Assembly: GCF_001562115.1 (NCBI RefSeq)
Contig: NZ_CP013926.1
Coordinates: forward strand, 2,542,001 to 2,606,000
Reading direction: 5' to 3'
DNA length: 64,000 nucleotides
DNA from: Alteromonas stellipolaris
GTDB lineage: Bacteria; Pseudomonadota; Gammaproteobacteria; Enterobacterales; Alteromonadaceae
This document shows, one piece after another, positions 36,341-45,300 of this stretch (positions are counted from its first letter, which is position 1; each line of letters opens with the position of its first letter). Made by a program: the position numbers and the translations under genes. Below the pieces are notes generated by a model. It did no database searches, had not been told where the DNA came from, and saw only the letters and a program-made list of their open reading frames with translations.

Positions 36341-36482
36341 ATTAAAATTCTGAACCCAAATTTGTCAAAAAGACAAATGCAAACACATGGGTAAAAAACA
36401 CCGGTAGGTGATAGTTTGCTGAGAATGGAAGCGTTACTTTCCTAAACACTGAGGGAGCCCGCTACCATCACTTAATAAGCGC

Positions 36483-36511
36483 ATTATACTGATTGACGTC
36501 ACATTAAGCAA
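36483..36511 (-). promoter_or_regulatory. Promoter of the rimP-nusA-infB operon
   Basis: Minus-strand perfect TATAAT (36483-36488) and TTGCTT (36506-36511) with the ideal 17-bp spacer; transcription should start around 36476. Confidence 0.75.
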
Positions 36512-36571
36512 CAGCACTCGACTATTAGTTAGTAGTCCATGATTTATAGCACAGACTCTATTAGTCTTTGT

Positions 36572-37567
36572 CTAGTCTTCGTCTTTCCACTTTTCTTTTA
36601 TTACTAATATCTGAGGTAATTTTGCCATCAGCAAATCAATTAGCGTCGGATCGAAATGCTTGCCCTTCTGACTTTCCATAAAGGCTAATGTTTTGTCTAC
36701 GCTCCACGGCTCTTTGTAAGGCCGTCTGCTGGTAAGCGCATCGAATACATCCGCCACGGCACAAATTCTTCCCTCAATAGGAATGTCTTCACCTGCTAGT
36801 CCGTTCGGGTAGCCACTACCATCCCATTTTTCATGATGAGTCAGTGATACCGACTTGGCTACCACCAACAATGCAGAATCGCATTCCCCTAAAATTTCAG
36901 CACCAATTTCAGGGTGGGTCTTCATTATTGCAAACTCTTCGTCTGTCAATTTACCCGGCTTCAACATGATACTATCGGAAATACCAATTTTACCTATATC
37001 GTGCATAGGCGCTGCGTGCAGTAATATTTCAGCTTGTTCATCACTAAACCCGTAAGCGAGTGCCAATTCTTTTGAGTAATGACTCATGCGTAACACGTGC
37101 ATGCCGGTTTCGTTGTCTTTATATTCAGCTGCACGGCCTAAGCGCTGTACCACTTGCAATCGAGTACGCATAAGTTCATCAGACTGCACTAACGATAAAT
37201 GGGTTTTAACTCTGGCTTTTACCACCGGTGGTGAAATGGGTTTAGTAATATAATCAACTGCCCCAACCTCAAAACCCTCTGCTTCATCGTGCTCATCATT
37301 TAACGCAGTAACGAATATAACTGGAATATGACGTGTATCGTCTTGACCTTTTAATATTCTACATACCTCGAAGCCTGTAAGTCCTGGCATCATAATATCT
37401 AGCAAAATAAGTTGAGGTTGACGCTGCGAGGTTAATCTAATCGCCTCTTCACCGTTCTTGGCAAAAATGAGTTGGTAGTCTGCAGCTAACAGTTGCTTTA
37501 AGACTCTCAAATTTACTGGCTCATCATCAACCAGTAACAAGGTAGGCTTTTCAATAGTTCTAAGCAT
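36572..37567 (-). CDS. Response regulator with HD-GYP c-di-GMP phosphodiesterase domain
   Basis: 331 aa. The receiver domain (residues ~8-125) has the acidic pair in LLVDDE, the phospho-acceptor Asp in LILLDIMMPG and the Lys in DYITKPIS. It is followed by HD-GYP (~145-320) with MHDIGKIGI, HPEIGAEIL, HHEKWDGSGYPNGL and a DVFDALTSRRPYK signature. The HD metal site and GYP motif are intact, so c-di-GMP hydrolysis is expected. Its ATG overlaps the stop of the MHYT hybrid kinase by one base, making a coupled two-gene signalling unit in which the kinase probably phosphorylates this regulator. Confidence 0.95.
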   Translation of the reverse strand: MLRTIEKPTLLLVDDEPVNLRVLKQLLAADYQLIFAKNGEEAIRLTSQRQPQLILLDIMMPGLTGFEVCRILKGQDDTRHIPVIFVTALNDEHDEAEGFEVGAVDYITKPISPPVVKARVKTHLSLVQSDELMRTRLQVVQRLGRAAEYKDNETGMHVLRMSHYSKELALAYGFSDEQAEILLHAAPMHDIGKIGISDSIMLKPGKLTDEEFAIMKTHPEIGAEILGECDSALLVVAKSVSLTHHEKWDGSGYPNGLAGEDIPIEGRICAVADVFDALTSRRPYKEPWSVDKTLAFMESQKGKHFDPTLIDLLMAKLPQILVIKEKWKDED

Positions 37568-40500
37568 TATTGCGTTTCAGTCTCTGTGGCCAACGTATCA
37601 ATAAGCTCGACGAGCTGCGCTTCGGCACGTTCGAACTCAAAATCATCAATATCCATAATAATGGAGGCTATGGTGTCTTTGTATTCACCACCAGCAAGCG
37701 CTTTAACTTCTTGTAATTCATCTTCATCAAGCATGTTCTGCTCAACACTCCGTTTCAGTTTAGTTAGGTGCTCTAACAACACAGTGTAGTTAACATCTTG
37801 CTTAACGTGCACCGTTTTGGTCTCGTGAGTGCCTTGTAGCCATGTAATCACTTCATTGAATGATTTTTTAAGTATTTGTACTGTTGAAATATCTAATTCA
37901 CCAGCATGTGCATTTTTCTCAATATCTCGGCAAACTGACATCAGAGGGTTTAAACATAGGTTTCCGGCAACGCCTTTAATGCCGTGAGCCAGTGATGCTG
38001 TTTTTGCTGCATCGTTATCGAGAATTGCTGTACTTATTTGCGCAATTTTGGCTTCGTTTTCACGGGTAAATCGCGCCACTTCGTTGCGATGGGTTTGTGC
38101 GTCACCCCAAAGCATAATTGCTCGATTTACGTCTACCACTTTACTTAATTTAGGTTTTTCTGATTTATCATTATTAACAACTAATGTGGCTGATTCATCA
38201 ATTTCTTTGCCCAGCACCCGTGCCATCTCTCGAGTTAGTACGGGGTAATCAATAGGCTTATTCGCAAAGCCATCCATTCCCGCATCGGTTGCGGCATGTC
38301 TATCCTGAACTAACACACTGGCTGTTAACGCGATAATTGGCATTGGAGGTAGGCCATGCTCAACCTCATATTTTCGTCTTAGTATTGATGCTTCTAGGCC
38401 ATCTAATACCGGCATTTGCAAATCCATCAACACCAATTCAATACCGGGGATATTCATTTTTTCCAGTGCTTCTTGGCCATCCCGCGCCACTTCGACGGTA
38501 TGCCCAGAACGGGATAATAACAAAGACAACAAATCAATATTTTGAGCGATATCATCTACGATAAGAATATGCATTGGTGGTAATTGGACAGGTTTTCCTT
38601 CTTCCATTGCCATAGGGGCTTTTGCTGGCACAAGCGGTAAGCGGAAGGTAAAAGTACTACCAACGCCAAGCTCGCTTTGCGCACAAATGTTTCCGCCCAT
38701 CAATTCAACAAGCTGTTTAGAGATAGTTGTGCCTAAACCTGTGCCGCCATACTTTCTACTCATTGACGCGTCAGCTTGGGCGAATGCGTCGAATACACGA
38801 TTGACCTGCTCGCTATTCATGCCAATACCCGAGTCTTTTACTTTAAAGTAGACAAAAGAGCTGTCACTGGATACTTCTAACACCACACTGCCATCGCCAG
38901 TGAATTTAACGGCATTACCAATTAAGTTATTAAGCACCTGCCTAATACGCTCTGGAACACCATTGTAGGCCTCGCGAACTTCGCTCCCCACTTGAACTTC
39001 TAATGAAATTCTTTTGCGCTTGGCTTCAAGCCAAAATGTAGAAATCACGGTATCGACTTCTTCGCGAATTATGAAGTCGCGATAATCTAAATCGAGTTTG
39101 CCTTTATCTAACTTAGCGCTATCAAGAATATCGTTTAACAGGTGCAGCAGTGAACGTGCAGAGCGATTTACCGTGGTAAGGTGACCGTGCTGTTCTGGCG
39201 GCATTTTTTCTGCAAGCATTAAATCACTGAAACCAATAATGGCATTCATTGGCGTTCTTATTTCATGGCTCATATTGGCAAGAAAGTTTGTGCGAGCAGC
39301 GGCAGCCTGCTCTGCTCTTTCTTTTGCCGCTTTAAGTTCTTCTTCCATTTCCCTTCGGGCGGTAATATCAGAAATAAAGCCATCTAAATAAATAGTGTTG
39401 CCTTGCTCATCAAGGACATGAACACCATGTTCGGTCACCCATCGAATATCACCCGCTTTATTAATAATACGGTACTCAATACTGAATGCTTTATGGGCAG
39501 CCACTTCTGCTTCTACGCGCGCCACATCATCGGGGTGACAAAGGGAACCAAACGTAATTTTAGGGTGTGGCAAAATAAAATCATCTGCGGCATATCCCGT
39601 TATCTCGCTTACTGCTTGGCTGATAAACTCCATGGGCCAATTAGGCTCATTCAAGCAACGATAAGCCATACCTGGGATATTAGAAATAAAACTTCTGAAC
39701 TTAGCTTCACTTTCACGCAGCGCATCTTCCATTGCTTTGCGTTTTCTTAAGTCAGAGAAAAAACCAACGAATAAGGCCTTACCATCTACCTTGGTATACC
39801 CAATCCCAACCCGAACAGGGATATATTCGCCACCTTTGCCAACAATGACCACCTCTCGGCTGGTTCCAATTATTTGCTCAGTCGGTACTGATTTTTGTTC
39901 AAAGAAATCACTGCTGTAAATTGATTTTTTGTCATCTGGCGCCAGTATTTTGCCTTGTTGACCAATAAGTTCCTCCGGTGAATATCCTGTCACCGCAGTG
40001 ACTGCCGGGTTAGCGGTTTTAATAATGCCGGTACTGTCTACTGTAATAATGGCATCTACCGCAATATCCGTAATAGCCCGCTGAATTCGTTCGCTCTCGA
40101 TAGCACGTGAACTGACATCTTTGTACTTAAACAACAAGGTAATACCCAGCACTAATGCAATGAGCGTAACCGTAACCATTGCAATTGAAAGTGCTAGATA
40201 AATTGATATTTCAGAAGGCTGTGAAGTAAATTCCATCCCTGGCGGCATAACAAATCTGGCTGCTAACATTCCCGTGTAATGCATACCTGCTATGGCAAGG
40301 CCCATTACAATACTTGCAATTAAAGCATCCCTTCCCAAGCTCGACTTTTTTATCCCCACAGCACTTAGGCCAAATTTGATCCATAGGGCCAGCATCGCGA
40401 GGCAAACTGCGACAACAATTGAGAGTATAAATAATGAAGGGCTGTAGCGAAGTAAAGGCGACATTTCCATAGCCGCCATACCGCTGTAGTGCATGGTGCC

Positions 40501-40896
40501 GATGCCTGACCCCACAAGCACGCCGCCAGTTAATATTTCGGTGAATGAAATGGTAGGCTTTGTCATGAGGTAAAGCGCTACCCAAGCCGCGGCTATGCCC
40601 GGTAATGCAGACGCTAAGGTTATCCCTACGTCATAGGAAACGGCGGTGCACAACTCAAAGGCGAGCATACCCAAAAAGTGCATGGCCCATATCCCGCCCC
40701 CCATGGCGATACTACCCGCACTGAGTAAGGTGTATTTTCTGAATTTATTAGTAGAAACGGCGGCCTGAGTGGCGACGTTAAATGCCATAAATGACGCAAA
40801 AATAGCAATCGTTAACGATAGTGCTACTAAGCCAAAGTCATAACTTCCATCGAGCAAGGTGACCTCTTGCCCTATCGTAAAATATTCTTGAATCAT
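37567..40896 (-). CDS. MHYT-PAS-PAS hybrid histidine kinase with receiver and HPt domains
   Basis: 1109 aa from ATG 40896 (an in-frame TTG three codons earlier is less likely). Residues ~15-260 are an MHYT membrane sensor with seven helices and the repeated motifs MHFLGM, MHYSGM and MHYTGM, proposed to bind copper or sense O2, CO or NO. Then come two PAS/PAC units (~275-400 and ~400-520), HisKA with H-box FLANMSHEIRTPMNAIIGFS (~550), an HATPase with NLIGNAVKF and GTGLGTTISKQLVELMGG, a receiver with Asp in LVLMDLQMPVLDG, and an HPt with LAHGIKGVAGNL. It is thus a complete phosphorelay. A 9-bp-arm palindrome lies about 50 nt upstream. Co-transcribed with the HD-GYP regulator. Confidence 0.95.
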   Translation of the reverse strand: MIQEYFTIGQEVTLLDGSYDFGLVALSLTIAIFASFMAFNVATQAAVSTNKFRKYTLLSAGSIAMGGGIWAMHFLGMLAFELCTAVSYDVGITLASALPGIAAAWVALYLMTKPTISFTEILTGGVLVGSGIGTMHYSGMAAMEMSPLLRYSPSLFILSIVVAVCLAMLALWIKFGLSAVGIKKSSLGRDALIASIVMGLAIAGMHYTGMLAARFVMPPGMEFTSQPSEISIYLALSIAMVTVTLIALVLGITLLFKYKDVSSRAIESERIQRAITDIAVDAIITVDSTGIIKTANPAVTAVTGYSPEELIGQQGKILAPDDKKSIYSSDFFEQKSVPTEQIIGTSREVVIVGKGGEYIPVRVGIGYTKVDGKALFVGFFSDLRKRKAMEDALRESEAKFRSFISNIPGMAYRCLNEPNWPMEFISQAVSEITGYAADDFILPHPKITFGSLCHPDDVARVEAEVAAHKAFSIEYRIINKAGDIRWVTEHGVHVLDEQGNTIYLDGFISDITARREMEEELKAAKERAEQAAAARTNFLANMSHEIRTPMNAIIGFSDLMLAEKMPPEQHGHLTTVNRSARSLLHLLNDILDSAKLDKGKLDLDYRDFIIREEVDTVISTFWLEAKRKRISLEVQVGSEVREAYNGVPERIRQVLNNLIGNAVKFTGDGSVVLEVSSDSSFVYFKVKDSGIGMNSEQVNRVFDAFAQADASMSRKYGGTGLGTTISKQLVELMGGNICAQSELGVGSTFTFRLPLVPAKAPMAMEEGKPVQLPPMHILIVDDIAQNIDLLSLLLSRSGHTVEVARDGQEALEKMNIPGIELVLMDLQMPVLDGLEASILRRKYEVEHGLPPMPIIALTASVLVQDRHAATDAGMDGFANKPIDYPVLTREMARVLGKEIDESATLVVNNDKSEKPKLSKVVDVNRAIMLWGDAQTHRNEVARFTRENEAKIAQISTAILDNDAAKTASLAHGIKGVAGNLCLNPLMSVCRDIEKNAHAGELDISTVQILKKSFNEVITWLQGTHETKTVHVKQDVNYTVLLEHLTKLKRSVEQNMLDEDELQEVKALAGGEYKDTIASIIMDIDDFEFERAEAQLVELIDTLATETETQ

Positions 40897-40944
40897 ACTA
40901 CCCAAAAGCGCGCATTTCGAAGCGAAGGAAATTTAAGAATTATC

Positions 40945-40965
40945 AAATATACCAAGGGTATATTT
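40945..40965. promoter_or_regulatory. Operator-like palindrome upstream of the MHYT kinase
   Basis: Nine-base arms AAATATACC (40945-40953) and GGTATATTT (40957-40965), perfect, with a 3-nt centre (AAG). It ends about 50 nt upstream of the kinase ATG, a position typical for a repressor or activator site. The regulator is unknown. Confidence 0.45.
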
Positions 40966-41061
40966 CTTCTTTTTCTATTATTAGGGTTACTTTTACCATT
41001 TTACGTTCACTAATTAAATATGCGCTGTAAATTAAATTGGCCAAGCGTGTGCCGGCAATCC

Positions 41062-41137
41062 CGCTTAAGAGCCAGGCATATATATGAGCTTTGGCAATTA
41101 AGCGAAAGCTACCACCTTTGGTGCATGCAAAGGCTTT
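41062..41137. ncRNA. Candidate structured RNA element
   Basis: First stem-loop 41062-41104: CGCTTAA pairs with TTAAGCG, then GCCA with TGGC, over an inner self-complementary CATATATATG. Second stem-loop, starting three bases later: AAAGC pairs with GCTTT and encloses CACC-TTT-GGTG. Both are perfect in the stated stems and nearly contiguous. Strand cannot be decided; the minus strand would place it in the leader of the MHYT kinase mRNA. It matches no riboswitch consensus I know. Confidence 0.4.
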
Positions 41138-41254
41138 ACTGAGAAATTTAGGATGGTCTGTATTGACAACAAAACAGGGGGTTAGCGTGAAGACATATAA
41201 TGAAGTGAAGTAATTAAGAAATGAAAATCAAGAAGCTGTGCTTTAGAAACAAAA

Positions 41255-41276
41255 AACCCCGGCATAAGCCAGGGTT
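41255..41276 (-). terminator. Terminator of the tRNA-fMet operon
   Basis: AACCCCGGC / GCCAGGGTT stem with a 4-nt loop, followed on the minus strand by a run of T; 6 nt after the last tRNA. Confidence 0.8.
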
Positions 41277-41282
41277 ATAATG

Positions 41283-41359
<77 letters not shown>

Positions 41360-41424
41360 TCTGTACATTTAACTGCTTGCCTCTATACTTAGACAACTCA
41401 GTATTTAAATCGTTTAATTTTCTG

Positions 41425-41501
<77 letters not shown>

Positions 41502-41558
41502 CCAGAAAATAACGTTGTTGGCTTGAGGTGTTTGATGCCTCCCTTCAACGTGGGGCGT

Positions 41559-41586
41559 ATTATACATACGCACTTTTGTAACACAA
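41559..41586 (-). promoter_or_regulatory. tRNA-fMet operon promoter
   Basis: Minus-strand TATAAT (41559-41564) with TTGTGT (41581-41586) 16 bp upstream. It is followed by the GC-rich discriminator ACGCCCC, typical of stringently controlled stable-RNA promoters. The first tRNA starts about 50 nt downstream. Confidence 0.7.
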
Positions 41587-41683
41587 GGACTTATTACTTA
41601 ATTATTTCACTTTTCTGACTGAACGCTTTAATTTTAATCGTTACGTTCAATCGGCAAACAATTCAAGGTTAATAATTAAACGT

Positions 41684-41989
41684 TTAGGGTTTAAAGCTTT
41701 CCATTTTTGTTGCCAGTTTAAAATCTAATTCGCTTAAACCACCCACATCATGCGTCGTTAATTTCACTTCAACGCGGTTATAAACATTAAACCATTCCGG
41801 ATGATGCTTTAATTTCTCTGCCCAGATAGCAATTTGTGACATCCAACCGAATGCCCGAATGAAACTTTTAAAGGTAAATGTCTTTTCAATCGCATTATCG
41901 CTTAATGTCCACCGTTCGTTTTCCTCAAGCCCTTCATTTAACATATTGAGATTTTCTTGGATTTCTTCACGGGTTAATATTGTACTCAT
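41684..41989 (-). CDS. phhB: Pterin-4a-carbinolamine dehydratase
   Basis: 101 aa, the usual length. The active-site motif [20 protein letters not shown] contains the catalytic His pair, Pro-Glu-Trp and the following His; [14 protein letters not shown] is also family-typical. It recycles 4a-hydroxy-tetrahydropterin produced by phenylalanine hydroxylase. phhA is not within the window on either side, so the gene stands alone here. Strong ribosome site (AAGGAGG) before the ATG. Confidence 0.96.
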   Translation of the reverse strand: MSTILTREEIQENLNMLNEGLEENERWTLSDNAIEKTFTFKSFIRAFGWMSQIAIWAEKLKHHPEWFNVYNRVEVKLTTHDVGGLSELDFKLATKMESFKP

Positions 41990-42104
41990 ATAGGCCTCCT
42001 TCGCTTATAGTAAACAATGTAACCAATACGCTTTGTGAATTCAGCTTTTTAGATAAGAAAGTGTCATAGTAAAAATGCAGATGTTGGCGAGAATTCTTTA
42101 CATA

Positions 42105-42156
42105 AAAAAGCGGCCTATGGGATGCGCATTTTCATGAACACTTAACATAGGCCGCT
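42105..42156 (-). terminator. Terminator of the large TonB receptor gene
   Basis: Arms AGCGGCCTATG (42109-42119) and CATAGGCCGCT (42146-42156), perfect over 11 bp with a 26-nt loop, then a T tract on the minus strand. It is 29 nt after the receptor stop. Confidence 0.8.
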
Positions 42157-42184
42157 AGGTTTGTTTGGTTAAGAAGATTGAGTT

Positions 42185-44896
42185 TTAAAACTCTACCGCT
42201 AACCGTGCATAAATTTGACGCCCACGGGGGTCATGCACTTTTGAATCAAAACCACTATTGGTAAACAACTGAGGAGGATCTTCATCAAATAAGTTCAATC
42301 CGCCTACAGTGACAACATAACTTTGTTCCGTTTCAAATAGCGAACCTAAGTCGATGTTGTACTGAGCATCTACTGTGACATGGCTATCTACTTCGTATAA
42401 ACCATTTGTACAGGCACCTAAGTTTGTAGTGCCATCTGAGCAGTTTTGGTCATCATCGTACGAAGAAATGTAACGAACAAATAAGTTAGCCGCGTGAATG
42501 TCGTTTTTCCACGCAAGACCGAAGTTCATTCTAAGTTCAGGTGAAGAAACCCCGATATTGTTGAAGTTTCTGCGCCCTGCCCCGTCAATATTACCCGCTT
42601 GTGGATCCATCAGGTCATATTTCATCGTGTAGGTACCGTTTAAAGATGGCGTGAAACTACCAAACTCAGTGTCAATCTTGTAACTAGTCACAAAATCGAT
42701 ACCCGACGTTTCCATCTCACTTGCATTCACGTAAGTGTTGTTAACTTGTAACACAGGGCCATTTAACGGGTCGCCAGCACGAATAATGCGGTCGGTATCG
42801 GTAGGGTCAAGATTTAATACTGCTTGCGCATTTTCCTGAATGATTAAATCTTTGAACTCAAAGTTCCAGTAATCAAGCTCAATAGAGAAATCTCTGAAAG
42901 GTTCGTATGAAAAACCAATATTATATGCGGTAGATTCTTCTGGTTTTAGATCTTCGTTACCTGAGGTTCTTACTGCAACAAACGCTGTAGCCCCTTGTAC
43001 TGGGTCGATAAGCTGTTGTAGAGACGTAGCGCCACCTTGTGCTAAGAACACGGTAGGTGCTCTGAACGATGTAGACACCGAACCCCGTAGTGAAAACTCA
43101 TCGGTAGCGCGATAGGACACAGCAAGTTTAGGGTCTACTGTGCTACCAATGCTACCGCCGTAGTCTTCATAACGAACGGCAAGTTGAACGTCTAAATCTT
43201 CACTTAATGGTAAAGCAAGTTCACCAAAGGCAGCCCATACGTCTTGGCTTCCATCAATATCTGGATTACCTATAACGAAGGTGAAGCTGTCTTGGTTAGC
43301 CAAATCATCATAATCTTGGCTTAACTGCTCTTCGCGATATTGCACACCTACTGCTAACGCGGCAAACCCACTACTCATTTCAAAGATATCGAATGAAGTA
43401 AATGCTTCGAACACTTCAAGATCAGCTTTTGAATCTATGATTTCTGTGCCGGTGAACGAATCAACCACGTAATCAGAGTTAGGTGCTGACGAATAAGAAG
43501 TAGCAAAAGGATTGAAGAATTCACAATTTCCTTCGCCTGGTGTTCCTGCAATAGGATCACATGCCGAGCCACCTAAACCATATAGGGCAAGCTGGAACTC
43601 AGTGTTTAGCACATCAGGTACTTTGAATAAGAAATCATTCACTGCACGGGTATAACTCACCTCCCAGAAGCCGCTGTCAGTCACACCTTGTAAGTTGGTG
43701 CTGAATCTAAAAGTGTCTGATTCTGTGTTTGCCGGATCGCCATCGAAGCCATTTCCTTCAGCACGGCCAAAGAAGGCAACAGACTGACCAAATGGATTTT
43801 GAGGGTGGTAATCAGGAACAATCGGTGATGTTAAAATAGGGAAACTTGGCGCCCCGCCACGTTCAGCGCGGTTACGCGCCATACTAAGCTCAGCTGTCCA
43901 TGTAATGTCATTAGCAAACTCATAGTCTGCTCTTACATAAGAATTAATTCGACTTTCATCGGCAACATAAGAATAGAACTTACCAAAATCGAAGCCGCAA
44001 AATCCAACTTCTAGTCCAGGAATTGTGCCACTAGGGGCAAGTAAGTTTGGTGCACCACCAAACTCCTCACACCCGTATGGGTCTATGATAGGTAACGCCC
44101 CAGCGCCTGGAATAGTAACAAAGTAGGAGGCAGGGTTACCTAACGCACTGGTGTCGTCTTCGGGGCGGCTTAAGCGTCGGTCACTTAAAAATAACGGTGA
44201 ACGGTTCGTGTAGCTTATGGCTGCTAGTACGCTACCATTGTCGCCTGTTGCTCCCCATAAACCTTGAAATATATATTCTTTGTTATCACCATGGGCGCCG
44301 TCTTGATAATCTACACTGACCATCGCACCATCGTAATTACGTTTGGTAATGAAGTTAACCACCCCTGCAACCGCATCTGAACCGTATAAGGCCGATGCAC
44401 CGTCTTTTACGACTTCCATTCTATCAATGGCAATCATAGGTACAAGTGAACTTGTATCTACGAAATTTAACCCTTCGTTAGTAGGTTGAGCGGTTACCAC
44501 TTGGCGTTTGTTGTTTAACAATACTAAGGTAGATGCAACACCTAACCCACGTAAGTTAATGTTTGAGGTGCCGGCTGTGGCGTTTTGTGTAAAGGCATCA
44601 GGGTTGTTCTCTGCGCCAGTATTAATCGTTAATGTTTGCGTGATATCCGCTATGTTTTTAGCACCTATTGAATCGATAGCAACGCTGTCTACTACCGCTA
44701 ATGGTGAAGGTGACTCAAAGTTCTCACTGCGACGAACAAAGCTCCCTGTAACGAGAATTAACTCTACATCTTTTTTACTTTTAGATTCAGCTTCAACTTC
44801 TTCGTTAGCATCTTGCGCATACGCTAAAAAAGGAGAACAAAATAAGGCAGAACTGACTAAGGCAGCTACTGCAGTCTTACGCGTTTTAAATTTCAT
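42185..44896 (-). CDS. Large TonB-dependent receptor
   Basis: 903 aa with a signal peptide (MKFKTRKTAVAALVSSALF, cut near AYAQ). The TonB box is in VELILVTGSFVRR. The plug shows GAKNIADITQTLTINTG, INLRGLGVASTLVLLNNKRQ and IDRMEVVKDGASALYGSDAV, typical of the large (about 900-1000 aa) Alteromonas/Xanthomonas-type receptors, many of which take up carbohydrates, peptides or other nutrients rather than siderophores. It ends in Phe (YARLAVEF). Two Cys pairs in the barrel loops suggest disulfides. Monocistronic; a FadR-like palindrome lies about 190 nt upstream, so control by a GntR-type regulator responding to an acid or acyl-CoA is possible. Confidence 0.9.
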   Translation of the reverse strand: MKFKTRKTAVAALVSSALFCSPFLAYAQDANEEVEAESKSKKDVELILVTGSFVRRSENFESPSPLAVVDSVAIDSIGAKNIADITQTLTINTGAENNPDAFTQNATAGTSNINLRGLGVASTLVLLNNKRQVVTAQPTNEGLNFVDTSSLVPMIAIDRMEVVKDGASALYGSDAVAGVVNFITKRNYDGAMVSVDYQDGAHGDNKEYIFQGLWGATGDNGSVLAAISYTNRSPLFLSDRRLSRPEDDTSALGNPASYFVTIPGAGALPIIDPYGCEEFGGAPNLLAPSGTIPGLEVGFCGFDFGKFYSYVADESRINSYVRADYEFANDITWTAELSMARNRAERGGAPSFPILTSPIVPDYHPQNPFGQSVAFFGRAEGNGFDGDPANTESDTFRFSTNLQGVTDSGFWEVSYTRAVNDFLFKVPDVLNTEFQLALYGLGGSACDPIAGTPGEGNCEFFNPFATSYSSAPNSDYVVDSFTGTEIIDSKADLEVFEAFTSFDIFEMSSGFAALAVGVQYREEQLSQDYDDLANQDSFTFVIGNPDIDGSQDVWAAFGELALPLSEDLDVQLAVRYEDYGGSIGSTVDPKLAVSYRATDEFSLRGSVSTSFRAPTVFLAQGGATSLQQLIDPVQGATAFVAVRTSGNEDLKPEESTAYNIGFSYEPFRDFSIELDYWNFEFKDLIIQENAQAVLNLDPTDTDRIIRAGDPLNGPVLQVNNTYVNASEMETSGIDFVTSYKIDTEFGSFTPSLNGTYTMKYDLMDPQAGNIDGAGRRNFNNIGVSSPELRMNFGLAWKNDIHAANLFVRYISSYDDDQNCSDGTTNLGACTNGLYEVDSHVTVDAQYNIDLGSLFETEQSYVVTVGGLNLFDEDPPQLFTNSGFDSKVHDPRGRQIYARLAVEF

Positions 44897-45300
44897 AGTG
44901 TGATTCCAAATCTGGGCGCATCACTACCGGTAAAACCCACACTTTTCCGCTAGCAACAGGCTGGACGATTTCTCATTGTTATTGTGAAAGGTCAATGAAC
45001 AATCTTTGACCTGCAATATTGATGTTAAGCGTCATCACATAGTTTGTAAATTTATTGTGAATAATATATTTACATTAATTTTACACATGGTCAGACCACA
45101 TGAACTTTTGTCTAACACCTATAAAATTCATTTAGTTATTGCGTAGTTATTTCCCACTCTTGTATTTTTTGCTTATCAATTTTTCACCGCCAAAAACAAC
45201 CGATTTAATTTTCGCTTACAAAACAAAAGATTAAAGCAAAACCATGACGGAATAAATCTTGAATAGACACTGCATATTGTTTGCTAAATGAAAGAGTTCT
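44897..45300. other. Spacer between TonB receptor and MscS gene
   Basis: 404 nt, very AT-rich, with divergent promoters expected for both genes. The only distinct element is the palindrome at 45088-45098, described separately. No RNA gene or ORF with a ribosome site was seen. Confidence 0.4.
45088..45098. promoter_or_regulatory. FadR-subfamily-type operator palindrome
   Basis: TGGTCAGACCA is a perfect 11-bp palindrome matching the core TGGTCnGACCA bound by FadR and close to the TGGTnnnACCA sites of related GntR/FadR-type regulators (for example PdhR and LldR). It sits in the spacer between the receptor (192 nt upstream of its ATG) and the MscS gene (203 nt upstream). Confidence 0.5.

Larger units (their letters stand above)
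36228..36482 (-). ncRNA. Structured leader of the rimP-nusA-infB operon
   Basis: About 250 nt between the promoter start site (near 36476) and rimP. On the minus strand it holds, in order: a 5' domain in which GUGAU can pair with AUCAC and which contains a GGAA/UUCC stem; a nested stem made of ACCCA/UGGGU (36354-36392) over TTTGTC/GACAAA (36361-36377); terminator-like stem 1 (36314-36340); a stem CCTAGC/GCTAGG; and terminator-like stem 2 (36246-36264), whose T tract ends just before the ribosome site. In Escherichia coli the metY-rimP spacer also has terminators and NusA control. No tRNA lies in this leader. No Rfam family was assigned. Confidence 0.6.
40897..41282. other. Intergenic region with palindrome and structured element
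   Basis: 386 nt between the MHYT kinase and the fMet tRNA genes. It holds (a) a palindrome with arms AAATATACC / GGTATATTT at 40945-40965; (b) a pair of adjacent stem-loops at 41062-41137; and (c) the tRNA terminator at 41255-41276. The remaining stretch (41138-41250) shows nothing I recognise. Confidence 0.5.

Noticed and set aside
41040..41140. c-di-GMP-I (GEMM) riboswitch upstream of the MHYT kinase
   Set aside because: The conserved GEMM core and GNRA tetraloop/receptor are not present, although a structured element is.
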